NCBI GenBank assembly: GCA_028554795.2
Contig: CM068832.1
Coordinates: 85,212,511 to 85,276,510, forward strand
Direction: 5' to 3'
DNA length: 64,000 nucleotides
DNA from: Sinohyriopsis cumingii
Lineage: Eukaryota; Mollusca; Bivalvia; Unionida; Unionidae
Shown here: one piece after another, positions 47,501 to 57,929 of the stretch
Position numbering within the stretch: the stretch's first letter is position 1
Layout of the letters: the number at the start of each line of letters is the position of its first letter
Notes under the pieces: model-generated
The model's input: only the letters and a program-made list of their open reading frames with translations
The model's database searches: none
Told to the model about the DNA's origin: nothing
Position numbers and translations under genes: made by a program

Positions 47501-47700
47501 ATCATTACTTGTAAGTAGATTTAGAGCAAAAACGTGATTAAGGCTGAGTTCTAGGAATTATCAACTACGGTGCCCTTATTGGCTACATGTTGACCACGGT
47601 AAAGAGTGCTTGGGCTGAAGACTATGTTCAGATGAGACGTGACGAAAGGGGAAAACTTTCTTTGGACCAAGAAAATAGTACATAGCATAAAATATCGCAG
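44540..47700. other. Unassigned region, denser in ORFs and G+C than its surroundings
   Basis: Several moderately long ORFs lie on both strands (for example + 44,540-44,776; - 44,917-45,237; - 46,198-46,545; + 46,642-46,827), and base composition is less AT-rich than flanking intron. An A-rich tract (AAAAAC variants) at 44,848-44,898 could be a retroposon tail. None of the translations was recognised. It may be an old degraded transposon inside intron 3 of gene B. Confidence 0.4.
44848..44898. repeat. A-rich tract, (A)n-(CAAAAA)n
   Basis: A pure A run followed by CAAACAAAAAAAC-type repeats. Confidence 0.95.
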
Positions 47701-48727
47701 AATCATAAGAAATCATCTCATATGGCTGCCGTCAAATATACACGTGCTACAATGACCTGGTATATTGCTTAGCCCATTGTTATATTTTGTGGTATTTTGT
47801 CTAAATTAATGTACCCTTAATATCCGGCCATGAGAAGTCTTGCCATCATTACATTGTCGTAAAGGTTAGTTGCAAATTTATAACAATCTAGGTAGTAGGC
47901 TTGGATTGGTCATACTTCGTACACTTCGGGTTATTTGCCTTTGCATATCAAAGTCTGCCAGTTGCCCAACTCTGCACTTATGGTGTTAAGATGTGCTTTA
48001 CTACCAAGTAGTGAGAAGGGTCTATGCCATACATCTTCATAGAGGTAACAGCAGTCAGAACGAGCTGATCCAATTATGAGGTGGTCATCAGCCAACTTCG
48101 ATAGGTCAGAAAATGGTACATATCTATAAAGGCTATCCCATGGATTCGAGATATACGTTTACATGTTGTACGGAAGAGCAGATGGCCGATGTAGTTCCAC
48201 TAGTGCAAGAAGATAGCGTTTTTTTGGGTGGGTGGGGGTGGGGGGTGGGGTGGGTTGGTTGATTCGTTCCTGTAGATTTTTACATAACCCTCATATTTTG
48301 GAGTCATATCGTTTTTAATACTGTAATATCTAACGCTTCAGATAACATATCACGATTAAATATTATTAATCCCTTTGCAATTCCGTTTGTAATTCGGAAC
48401 TTTGACTTCTACATCCGTTTTTGTCAATTCAGTTACGTTCTTATTTCACCATCCGAATGATTTGTCATTAGAATAGAAACATCACTACATTTTATATCAA
48501 TACTATTGGTACAAATATGTGCATACCATTATTTACATGATCTTAATCCTTTACAAGCTGAACTAAATTCTCAATCATATTAAGTCCTGAAGTCATTTTT
48601 GTACCATTTCAGATGAATCTGTTAGCACTGCAGGACCCTATGGTACATCAAAATCAATACTTATTATGTCTCATTTTATTTAGTAGAATTTTAATAGCAC
48701 ATATTATAACCCGTTTATGTGACAAAA

Positions 48728-48729
<2 letters not shown>
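47701..48729. other. No gene seen; contains a G-rich tract
   Basis: Featureless except for the G-quadruplex-like run at 48,226-48,258. Confidence 0.45.
48226..48258 (+). other. G-quadruplex-like G-rich tract
   Basis: Consecutive G3-G6 runs separated by single T residues (GGGTGGGTGGGGGTGGGGGG, then TGGGGTGGGTTGG) on the + strand, in otherwise AT-rich DNA. It satisfies the four-run G3 pattern with one-base loops. Confidence 0.85.
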
Positions 48730-48805
<76 letters not shown>

Positions 48806-48890
48806 GTGTGTGTGGATAGATAGACACATAGATATATATATATAGATAGATAGGTAGGTAGATAGATAGACAGATTAATAGATAGATGAA
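48730..48890. repeat. Compound (TA)n-(GT)n-(GATA)n microsatellite
   Basis: TA to about 48,800, a short GT run, then interrupted GATA/GGTA tetramers. Confidence 0.95.
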
Positions 48891-49601
48891 TATTGATCAT
48901 GATAATAGTATTCAGCAAGCACAAAGGACACATATTACATACCCACCTGCACCGGATCCAATAAAGCATATTATGCAACCGTCAAAAGAGAACATTCTAT
49001 AGCCACGAATACGGACATTAAAGGAATATATTACATAACTCATATCCTGAGTCTAAGAAAACACATTAAGCAATCAATGGAACGTACTACATAAGTAGAA
49101 GAACCAGCTGTTTAAAAGACCATGTAACCAGTAGATGTAACGTTATTCCGACCATTATTTATTGAAGGGTTTATGTAAGCAGCAAAACAACTACTTCTTG
49201 TGAATAGCAGATGTAATTTTTTGAGTATGTTTGAAATGCTAGGATTAACTGGTGGATTATGCTTTGTCAATGAGCAAACAATGTTCGCTCTATTTGGTTA
49301 TTGTTTTAATCTAATAAACCCCGTGGTATCTTTAGTTATAAAAATATCATTTTATGAATAGGTTTCTTCCTCTCGGGAGGTAAAAACATCCACAAGGTAT
49401 CAGAAAGGTAAAATAGCTGGATAAGAAAACAATATCACATTTTGCAAGTGATTAACATCAGTCAACAGTCACAACTGGTATTACAAATGTATTACACTTG
49501 TTATGTCCCTTATTCTCATTTGAACAGAATGATGTCAAGCTGTCAATTATGTTTAAGTTCGTAAATGCACCATTATTATTGAAATGTATTATTCTTATTA
49601 T
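48891..49601. other. No gene seen
   Basis: AT-rich intronic sequence. Confidence 0.45.
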
Positions 49602-49796
<195 letters not shown>

Positions 49797-49849
49797 ATAT
49801 GATGTTGGTCCATAAATGTTCATGAGGACCTTTTCATGTCATCAATTCA

Positions 49850-51120
49850 AAGTGGTGGTGGGTCCGGAGATGTCTGATTAGCCCGATCCGGGCCCGGAAG
49901 AGTCTGTTGCAGTGGGGACATAGATGAACAGGTTGCTGACTGGGAGTTGAGGGACTGCTGTTCCTGGATATGTGCAGTTCACGTTTCTCAGCTATGTTCA
50001 CCATTCTTCTCTGCTCAAAGGCTGTCGCACCGGCATTGTCTTAACTGCGCCAGGCATATCGATTAGCAGCGACTCTCTCTCAGCTGTCAGGTTCATTGCC
50101 AAAGTTCTTCCGCGAGGTCTTCATGGTGTCCTTGTACCTCTTATTTGACCATCGTGCGAATGTTTGCCTTGCTGTAGCTCTCCATATTGGACCTTCTCGT
50201 GTAGGCGTGATACCGGCATGCGGTAAACATGGCCAGCCCATCGAAGGTATGCATTGCACAGCATGGTGTGGATGCTTGTCATGTCGACCTGAGTGAGCAC
50301 CTCTGTGTTTCATACCTTGTCCTGCCTTCGGACTTTCAGTAATTTTCTCAGGAAGCTCATATAAGAGTGGTTCAGTTATTTTATCATGGCGGCTATGCTC
50401 AGTCCTGGTCTCGCAAGCATAGAAGAGGGTGGAGAGAACCGCTGCATAGACTTTGTGTTTGGTGGCAAGCTTTGATGCCTCTCCTATCCCGGACATCTAA
50501 GCGTAGTCTGCCAAAATCAACGCTGGCTTTGGCAGTCGTGTTGTTAACCTCATTGTATATGTGGATTGCTTGTAAGAGGGTGCAGCCGAGGTATGTAAAC
50601 TTGTCTACAATTTTCAGCTTTTGGCATTGACAATGATGTATGGTTCCATATAATCATCTCCAGGAGCTGGCTGATGCACAACCTCGGTCTTATTGGTATA
50701 GTTGGTGAGTCCGACGTTAATACACGCTGTGGAAAAAGGTCAATATTCTGTTGCATGCCTGCCTCAGTGCTGGAGTTGAGGGCATATTCGTCTGCAAATA
50801 GCAGGTCGCGAATGTTCTCAACTTTGACATTAGTTTTGGCTTAAAGCCTCCACAGGTTGAGAAACTTCCGATCCAGCCGGTATCGGAGGCCTTCTACCAC
50901 ATCACTGTCCTTCAACACATCCATTAACATTTCGGAGAACATGAGGCTGAAGAGAGTGGAGGGCTAAGACGCATCCTTGTTTCGCATCATTCGTAACTGC
51001 AAAAGGCTCTGAATAGTTACCTTGTCCTGGACTCTGGTAAGCATGTCGTCGTGACAAAGTCCTCACCATTTCAATGAAGACTTCTGACCGTCCAAATCTG
51101 GCCATGATCTTTCAAAGACC
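49850..51120 (-). pseudogene. LINE remnant (RTE-like), RT C-terminal half with zinc finger
   Basis: Minus strand from 51.1 kb downward: EVFIEMVRTL, then YSEPFAVTNDAKQGCVLA ('VTNGVKQGCVLAP' motif), GLRYRLDRKF, NIRDLLFADEYAL (RT catalytic 'LLFADDCAL' with Glu in place of the second Asp) and STEAGMQQNIDLF. KVYAAVLSTLFYACETRT and KRYKDTMKTSRKNFG (C-terminal domain) follow. The end is a C2H2 finger, CPHCNRLFRARIGLIRHLRT with a final His-His, at about 49,850-49,915. Several frameshifts are present. It is 5'-truncated and abuts SINE family 2 copy 1. Confidence 0.88.
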
Positions 51121-51130
51121 TAATAGGCTA

Positions 51131-51373
51131 GGGGATCCGAGCGACCGAGTGGTCTAAAGCTCTATCCGTTACGGATCACTGCCATCTCACCTCTGTCTGC
51201 TCCGGTTCGAGTCTCGGATTCAGCCGGTGTGGGTATGTGAGAAATCTTGCCGGTAGCTTCTCGTGGGTCTGTGGCTATTTCCACGGGTTCTTCCTCCACT
51301 ATTAATACTGGCCGCCATGAATAGCCTATTGTTTGCTGAAAAATGGCGTTAAACCCCACAACAGCAACAACAA
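51131..51373 (+). mobile_element. SINE family 2, copy 1
   Basis: About 240 bases nearly collinear with 56,319-56,573. The tRNA(Ser/Leu)-like head is GAGCGACCGAGTGGTCTAAA (box A), and box B is GGTTCGAGTCTC. The body holds GGGTATGTGAGAAATCTTGC, TAGCTTCTCGTGGG, TTCTTCCTCCACTATTAATA, CTGGCCGCCATG and TGGCGTTAAACCCCACAAC. The tail is (CAA)n-like. Confidence 0.9.
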
Positions 51374-51385
51374 TTACCTACCTGG

Positions 51386-51388
<3 letters not shown>

Positions 51389-51475
<87 letters not shown>
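51389..51475. repeat. (CT)n-(TA)n microsatellite
   Basis: CT dinucleotides to about 51,446 followed directly by TA to about 51,475, close to the SINE tail. Confidence 0.96.
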
Positions 51476-51477
<2 letters not shown>

Positions 51478-51905
51478 TTAATCTCGGTCAAACATGTTGC
51501 ACGTACCACACTATCATCACAATGAAGGCAGAATTTTAGAATTTTAAATGCTCATTGAATACAGTTTCAGATGAACTTGCATTTGGATTAGATAACAAAT
51601 TATTATAGACATCACAGATACACACAGATACACATTAATCAATACGTTACCACTAGTGTATTTTATTAACAAAAAATAGTTTATCACCTATTTCATATGG
51701 TAATTCTTGTTTCTATGTTTTATAAATCTAGATGTATCCATATTATGTAACTGGAATTCTTATTTCTTCTACTGATCGCATAACATCCACTAATGTTGAA
51801 AATGAAAGGATAATTGATTCAAGTGTCTACTTATGACAGGAAATGACAGGGAAAATTCGAAATGTCTGACAATTTTTGCGAGATACAAATACTCATATTT
51901 TCTAG
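51476..51905. other. End of intron 3 of gene B
   Basis: AT-rich sequence leading to the TTTTCTAG acceptor of exon 4; nothing else recognised. Confidence 0.5.
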
Positions 51906-52065
51906 AACGGAAACGTACGAATTGGAGACAGAGATTACGAACTACAACCAGCGGAAGCTGATGTCACATCAAGAAACGTGTTAGCCGATCTAGGTATTCT
52001 TGGTAGAAAATATACTCTACAGGACCACGCACATGTCGAAAAAGAATATTCTGTCGAAAACGAAG
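51906..52065 (+). CDS. Gene B exon 4: end of ADAM prodomain
   Basis: Acceptor TTTTCTAG, donor GAAG|GTTTGG, phase 0 in and phase 1 out. It starts NGNVRIGDRDYELQPAEADV, the propeptide strand 'G.I.ig...YeL.P' found late in ADAM prodomains. A Leu/Gly-rich and then a charged segment (DHAHVEKEYSVENE) follow. It joins in phase with exon 5 at 52,408. No Cys-switch motif is obvious. Confidence 0.85.
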
Positions 52066-52407
52066 GTTTGGAGTATTTATACTATTGTTTCATAATGCAC
52101 GCTCAGATCAGTCTTTGCATCTTAATTTCATTTCAAAAAGACAGAAAGGTTTAATTTATTTCATGAAATCATCAAATGCAGTTATGACTAGCCATAGTCA
52201 TTTGTTTTTTCTATTCATTTGATAGAAAGATTAACGGACGAAATTACTGATAATTCACTGTGATCAGCACCATTCTTTATTGATGAAACTTAGTCACTAT
52301 TCAATTTTGGGGGTTGCGAGAGTCCTGTACATTAACAATGTGCAAGAAAATATCATTTAAACTAGGTCATGATATGTGTAGTTCATACATAAATATATAT
52401 CCTACAG

Positions 52408-52560
52408 ATGCAACGCAAGAGAATGAGAAAAACATGACAAATAAACAAAAGACTCTTCTCCAACGTTTCCAAGAACACCATAAACAGAAGCACTTATATC
52501 CCTCAGTCGCTACAATATCTTCCCGAAATGCATCAGCATTACATAATACAAGAGGAACAG
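52408..52560 (+). CDS. Gene B exon 5: linker between prodomain and protease
   Basis: A 153-base exon (acceptor CCTACAG, donor ACAG|GTGAGA), phase 1 in and out. It reads DATQENEKNMTNKQKTLLQR followed by a His/Lys-rich and Ser/Asn-rich stretch ending Arg-Gly-Thr. Low-complexity hydrophilic composition fits the linker preceding the reprolysin domain. No clear furin site (Arg-x-Lys/Arg-Arg) is visible. Assignment is by phase and position between two well-recognised exons. Confidence 0.7.
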
Positions 52561-52853
52561 GTGAGAACCGCCTTATCAAATAATTTGAATATATAAGGAT
52601 TGTTCGATGAATCAGGATGAGTATGATAAATTCAGTTTTATTGAGGTATATGTATGTTCTATTATTAAGTGTTACATATCGCCTACGAATATAACTTAGT
52701 ATAGATGAATATTATATTTTTCATGTAACCTGTTTTGAAAACAGTAACGTCAAGTTACTGTATATTATATATAACATGAAACATATTTATGTGTGTTTTT
52801 AAATGCTGCACTATATTACGATTATGTATTCTGCCTGCAAAATGTATACGCAG

Positions 52854-52926
52854 ATAAATCACGCAAGATACCGGACATCTACCACGTCAAGGTCGCCGTA
52901 CTGATGGATCCAGGATTATGGGACTT
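52854..52926 (+). CDS. Gene B exon 6: start of reprolysin (M12B) domain
   Basis: Acceptor TATACGCAG, donor GACTT|GTAAGT, phase 1 in and phase 2 out. The segment [17 protein letters not shown] matches the first β-strand and helix of the reprolysin catalytic domain ('y.VevlvvvD..l...f'). The (TA)n microsatellite begins 15 bases after the donor. Confidence 0.85.
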
Positions 52927-52937
52927 GTAAGTGATCT

Positions 52938-52940
<3 letters not shown>

Positions 52941-53021
<81 letters not shown>

Positions 53022-53066
53022 ACCTACCTACGATCCTATTTACCACTTCCAGCCTAAGGTTAATTT

Positions 53067-53145
<79 letters not shown>
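52941..53145. repeat. (TA)n ... (CA)n-(TA)n microsatellites
   Basis: TA run to about 53,019, 48 bases of unique sequence, then CA at about 53,068-53,086 and TA to 53,145, in the intron after exon 6. Confidence 0.96.
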
Positions 53146-53148
<3 letters not shown>

Positions 53149-53595
53149 CTATTCCTAAGATTTATGCAAAGTAAAGGTTAATGAAATGTTTATCTTGTAA
53201 CGTTTTAAGTCAAACTGACTTGAGTATGCATTACAAAGTAATTGTGCACTTTGGTATTAATGAGGTTCCCGATTATGCGTTTCTAAAACGCATACGTCAT
53301 TTATGAAAATTCAAACTTGGGCAAAGTTCAAGTTCTATTTTGTTTGGGAATTCGCAATCCAACTGCAACATACAAATCACAATGAATCTATTTTGATCGT
53401 TTAATTTGCCGTATGATCTCAAATCAGTAAACATCTGCTATGCAGATACATTTATCACCTCTACGTCCTTCTGGAAACTTTGATCATTTCCCAAATTTTC
53501 CTTCATTGTTTAAGTCTTTTGTGTCACACTAAAGCATCCAAATGTGCAAGCATAGCTTCACGTTGATAAAATATATATTTTGTTTATTATTACAG

Positions 53596-53690
53596 TTATT
53601 CTTCCACGGTACACTACTTTAGTGCCTTAACAAGAAGTCGGAATACGATGAAAAAGATAAAAACAATTTTATTCACAGATTATGAACGGA
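53596..53690 (+). CDS. Gene B exon 7: reprolysin domain, with a frame break
   Basis: Acceptor TTATTACAG and donor CGGA|GTAAGT are good. The first part reads YSSTVHYFSALTRSR and continues basic. The exon is 95 bases; with the 2 carried-in bases it leaves 1 over, whereas exon 8 must be entered in phase 0. The last bases read in another frame give Gln-Ile-Met-Asn-Gly, which leads naturally into exon 8 (Ile-Asn-Met-Leu-Tyr). So a one-base change of length lies inside the exon, probably in its A- or T-rich part (53,650-53,672). It is a real frameshift or a homopolymer error. Confidence 0.7.
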
Positions 53691-55175
53691 GTAAGTAATT
53701 TTGTACATATTTTTAATTAACAGAAATGATGATTTGGAACGGACCTATGTGTGACCCAGCAGGAAATAAGAAACCGTTTTAAAACTTGTTGTAAATATAT
53801 GTTGTTTACAAGTAGGTAATTACCATGCAACTTCCGTAAGCACGTACATCTAAACGCGTTTCCAGTCCAAGCTTTCTCTAGTCTCCTCCGTAATTACGTC
53901 TCTTAACATAACGAACAAGATCATATTTTAAAATTCTAAGCAGACGTTTATTTGATTGGTGGACTCTATGAAACGAGCAATTTGTTCACATGAATATTGT
54001 GCGGTTTAGAAAGATTTCATCTTTCTTGATAAATGAAATATGATTTTTATGTCTAAAGTAGATACTTATGCAGGTTACGCTTAAATAGTCTCTAAGAAGA
54101 ACTTTAGAGACACAATGTTAAGTACAAGTTTATGTTCATATCGTTAACAATAACTAATGCTAAGGACTTTTTTAGAGACACACTTTTAAGTATTGGTTTA
54201 TGTTCATGTCATAAATAATATCTAATGCTAAACACTCTTTTTATTTTGTCACAGATAAATATGCTCTACAAAGGAATAGAAGATACAAGTATTCGTATTA
54301 CGGTCATCCTTAGTCAATTTATAATTTTCAAGGTAGGACTTTTAGTCAACTCGGGATTCCTGCCCGTCCATGAGTGCTTGCGATATAATTCTTTCTTTTT
54401 TCTCCGTAAACACGTGTTTATCTAAATCAGCTGTTACAACAAATGTTGTAACAATAAATGCTTACGAAAAGGTGCTGCCATTAACATTTCTCGAATTATA
54501 TCCTCCCATTGTTGCGTCAAGGCCAGATTAATAATATGAATATCTTTAGCTCATGAACGGATTTCAAAATGATGTTCATACTTAAATGGCATATCCCGGT
54601 AAGCAAGTTTCAAAATACAATAAAGTATTAATTATTAACCAGAAATATTTATGATGACTGTTTAATGAAATAAAATTGTTATAGTCTGTCCACATCTTGT
54701 GTCACCGAGAAAATAAATATTTCCCATTACTCTAAAAATATGGCGACACGACCGCGTCTTAATTGGAATAAGATTGCTAGATAAGATATATTTTCTGTCA
54801 CGAAAATATTTCGATTTCTGATAGCACGAACAGTGCGAATTATTTTTTGAAATATGAAACCGGCTTCATATCTGACTGATTTAAAGGTCTAGATTATTCA
54901 TATGTAATGTCTTATTCAGAGAAATGTGAAACTGACAGCTTTATAAAACTTATGAATAAAAGGTGGGGAGCAAAACTGTATATATACAGTCATGTTAAAT
55001 TTAAGTTGAAATATTAGACGTTATGTACGAATGTTTAAAAATATTGCAAATATGATTTTCTTAGTTTTACTGGCCCATAAACATTAAACTATACTTTAAA
55101 TATTGCATGAATAGCAGTATGATTATAGCCAATACAAACCATTGTGTCAGTTTGTTTTTGCATTTTTGCATATAG
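53691..55175. other. Introns 7 and 8 of gene B
   Basis: Apart from exon 8, nothing coding was recognised. A short internal duplication occurs near 54,095-54,235 (two copies of TTTAGAGACACA...TTAAGTA...TTTATGTTCAT...ATAATATCTAATGCTAA-type sequence). Confidence 0.5.
54255..54332 (+). CDS. Gene B exon 8: reprolysin domain
   Basis: A 78-base phase 0/0 exon, TTTTGTCACAG to TTCAAG|GTAGGA. It reads INMLYKGIEDTSIRITVIL and then Ser-Gln-Phe-Ile-Ile-Phe-Lys. It matches the 'vN.vd.iY..l...I.I.lv.l.i' core strand of M12B proteases. Confidence 0.85.
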
Positions 55176-55333
55176 ACGAAAGGTGAATTTCCACACAATG
55201 AATCTAAAGTGTTGCGATATAATGGGATAGATCACATTAATGGAGAGCCCTATCTTACTGATTTAATAAAGTGGGACGAGAAAATAGGTGTGAAACATCA
55301 GCCATTTTACAGCCACGGAATGCTCTTTACAAG
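55176..55333 (+). CDS. Gene B exon 9: reprolysin domain up to the 'HD.a.LfT' strand
   Basis: Acceptor TTGCATATAG, donor ACAAG|GTACGT, phase 0 in and phase 2 out. It contains GEPYLTDLIKWDEKIG and SHGMLFTR, the strand that precedes the zinc site in reprolysins ('HD.A.LfTg'), with Gly instead of Asp. The next exon should carry the HExxHxxGxxH site, but no such sequence was found before 64,000. The virus-like element begins about 1.25 kb further on, so the gene either continues beyond the element or stops here. Confidence 0.85.
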
Positions 55334-56189
55334 GTACGTAGATGTCCACCGTGTCTAACCCTAACGTAGAGGATATATTGATGACGCGCGGATGCCACCC
55401 AAAGTACGTGCTGTATGAAATTCAAGCGATTGAATCAATGGTCAGCAAATAGACATTTTCCTTCTTTTGTCATTAAAGATTAATACTTTGGAGGCACGTC
55501 GTAGCTCACACAATACATTTATAAATTTTGTCTCTAAAGTTTACATACCCTGCAGTAATTGGTAGTGGGGCTATCAATTTTAGCTTCAGATCTCTCTGGG
55601 CCTGTCACTTTATCTGCTTGCAAACAGTAGCACATAATATCGATTTTTTCAAATACTTCTACATAAGTTGGATAGGGTATGCGAGAAAATCACCATGACT
55701 TCATATTATATTGTTCCTGATGAGACTGAGTAATAAACTGCACACCATTTGCAAGGTAGAACAGACGTGCGATGCACATTGTTCATATCTGTTTAGGAAG
55801 ACGAATCGCTCATTACCAAGAACATTGTAATATTTGTTTCAAATTAGTCTGAATAGTGCGGTGCATTGGTTACACCATGAACACGATCACGAATGGATAA
55901 ATAGGTTGCATCAATATCAGCGGCTCCTTAATATTTCCAAAAAAATAAAATCGCGTTTGTTTATAATGTTGTCACTAATATTGGCAAATACGTTTGATGC
56001 CTGCATAGATTTCCACACAGAAAAAAGGCATTCAATTAAATAATAAAATAGACTGACTATGGTACTGGTAATATTATGCGCTGCTGTTTGCAACCAGATA
56101 AAGCAACAGGCCTAGAGAGATCTGAAGCCTAAATTGACATCCCCACTACCAACTATCCGACATATGTCTATATCTTTTATTGCATCCAG

Positions 56190-56259
<70 letters not shown>

Positions 56260-56261
56260 AC

Positions 56262-56318
<57 letters not shown>
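55334..56318. other. Sequence between gene B exon 9 and SINE family 2 copy 2
   Basis: No exon with the expected zinc-binding motif. It ends in a (TA)n-(GT)n-(TA)n compound microsatellite at 56,193-56,318. Confidence 0.5.
56193..56318. repeat. (TA)n-(GT)n-(TA)n microsatellite
   Basis: TA to about 56,235, GT to about 56,259, then TA from 56,269 to the SINE border. Confidence 0.96.
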
Positions 56319-56321
<3 letters not shown>

Positions 56322-56573
56322 GCCCCGAGTGGCCGAGTGGTCTAAAGCGCTCTTCGTTACGGATCACTGCCATCTCACCTCTGTCTGCGGCGGTTCGAGT
56401 CTAAGATTCAGCCAATGTGGGCATGTGAGAAAGCTTGCCAGTAGCTTCTCGTGGGGCGGTGGTTCTTTCCGGGGTTTTCCGGGTTCTTCCTCCACCATTA
56501 ATACTGGCCGCCATGTATAGCCTATCGTGTGCTGAAAAATGGCGTTAAACCCCACAACAACAACAACAACAAC
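56319..56573 (+). mobile_element. SINE family 2, copy 2, at the left flank of the virus-like element
   Basis: Good box A (GTGGCCGAGTGGTCTAAAGC) and box B (GGTTCGAGTCT), with the same body as 51,131-51,373. The tail is TGGCGTTAAACCCCACAACA followed by (CAA)n to about 56,573. It carries one insertion (GGGGTTTTCCGGG) relative to copy 1. It lies immediately before the more G+C-rich Polinton-like sequence, so any left terminus of that element is at or hidden by it. Confidence 0.9.
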
Positions 56574-56623
56574 GCAAGTTAACAACACCACCTACCTCCA
56601 GAATTGGATGGATTAAAAAGATT

Positions 56624-56812
56624 ATGACCATTCCTTCTTCATCACAAGAGAAAAAGAAAGTGAAGACAGAAGTGAAACAAGAACCGATATCCCCTGCTCC
56701 GACATCCTCCTCTGCGACACCTATTGCTGATCGCACACGCAAAGCATTGCAATCCAAGAAAGTACCCCAAGAGAAAAAGAGTAGCATCTTCCAAGAGTGG
56801 GTGCCTTATTAA
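56624..56812 (+). CDS. Small Lys/Ser/Pro-rich protein, unknown
   Basis: 62 codons from ATG to TAA, 14 bases before the integrase start. Hydrophilic and low in complexity, with VKTEVKQEPISPAP near residues 14-27. That segment includes two overlapping ψ-Lys-x-Glu sites of the SUMO-acceptor type. No domain is recognised. It could be a genuine small element gene or the truncated 3' end of a longer gene cut by the SINE-bordered left edge. The start is simply the first ATG. Confidence 0.4.
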   Translation: MTIPSSSQEKKKVKTEVKQEPISPAPTSSSATPIADRTRKALQSKKVPQEKKSSIFQEWVPY

Positions 56813-56826
56813 CACACAAACACAAA

Positions 56827-57924
56827 ATGGAAAAAGTGTTAGCCAGCATTTACTACGATCCCTCGCAAGCCGCAGGTTACGCAGGAGTTCAAAAATTGTA
56901 TCGTGCTGCCAAAATGCGACTGAAAAGTCTCCGTTTACCTCAAGTGCAACGATGGTTACAAGAACAAGCTACCTAAACGTTACACAAACCCATTCGACGC
57001 AAGCTTTCCAGAAGTCGCACCCAAGTGGAAGGCATCGATCATCAATGGCAAGCCGATTTAGCCGATGTCTCTCATTTGGCCAGCTACAATCGTGGCTACA
57101 AATATTTGTTTTGTGTCATCGACGTCTTTTCCAAATTTGCCTGGGTCGTACCCATGACTTCCAAATCGAGCAGCGAGTTAGTGCGAGCCCTGCAACGAGT
57201 GTTGAAACAAAGCGGTCGTCATCCTCTTCGATGGCAAACGGACAAAGGCACCGAATTTCTGAACCAAGCTTTTCAAAAAGAATTAAAGAAACGTGACATT
57301 CATTTCTTTACCACCGAGAATCCCGAAACCAAAGCCAGCATCGTGGAACGTTTTCATCGCACTTTGAAAGAACGTATGTGGAGATATTTTTGCACATCAC
57401 AACACTCTGAAGTACATCGACATCTTACCGCACCTGGTGCAAGCGTACAACCAATCTTACCATCGAAGCATCGGACGTGCCCTGCAAGAAGTGACTCCCG
57501 AGAACGAAGTGCTGGTGTTTGAGCGCCTGTTTGGTACGTCCCGACGAGGGCTGCCCCCAAGAAAAGTGAACCGTTGACCGTAGGAGATTGGGTACGCATT
57601 GGCAAAACCAAACGCACTTTCGACAAAGGTTACTTACCTAACTGGACGACCGAATTGTTTCGTATCACTAGACGAGTGCATGGCCGTCATCCTGCCGTCT
57701 ATAAATTGGAAGACAAGAACGGAGAAATCCTCAAAGGAACGTTTTACTTACGTGTCACCAAAAAGGAAGACAACGTGTACGACATCGAAAGCATTCTCGA
57801 ACGCAGAACCCGTAAAGTGGGCAAACGACGTGTCAAAGAAGTCAAAGTACGTTGGAAAGGATATCCACTCAGTTTTGATTCTTGGATCGACGCTTTGCAA
57901 GTCATCGACTATAAAAAGAAGTGA
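56827..57924 (+). pseudogene. Polinton integrase (DDE, chromodomain), broken
   Basis: Would catalyse insertion of the element DNA. From ATG 56,827 the N-terminal region (YYDPSQAAGYAGVQKLYRAAK) is typical of Polinton integrases. The RNase H-fold core shows Asp77 (WQADLADV), Asp139 (QTDKGTEF) and Glu174 (ASIVERFH), spaced D-x61-D-x34-E. The C-terminus carries an integrase SH3-like part (VGDWVRIGKTKRTF) and a chromodomain-like end (YDIESIL, VRWKGYP, WIDALQVIDY). Breaks: an in-frame TAA at 56,974-56,976 (codon 50), a change from frame 1 to frame 2 at about 57,385-57,412, and back to frame 1 at about 57,530-57,560. The gene is inactive as read. Its stop lies 5 bases before the next ATG. Confidence 0.88.
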
Positions 57925-57929
57925 CCATC

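Noticed and set aside
56319..56400. Possible Ser/Leu tRNA gene
   Set aside because: The same head and body occur at 51,131; it is a SINE copy.
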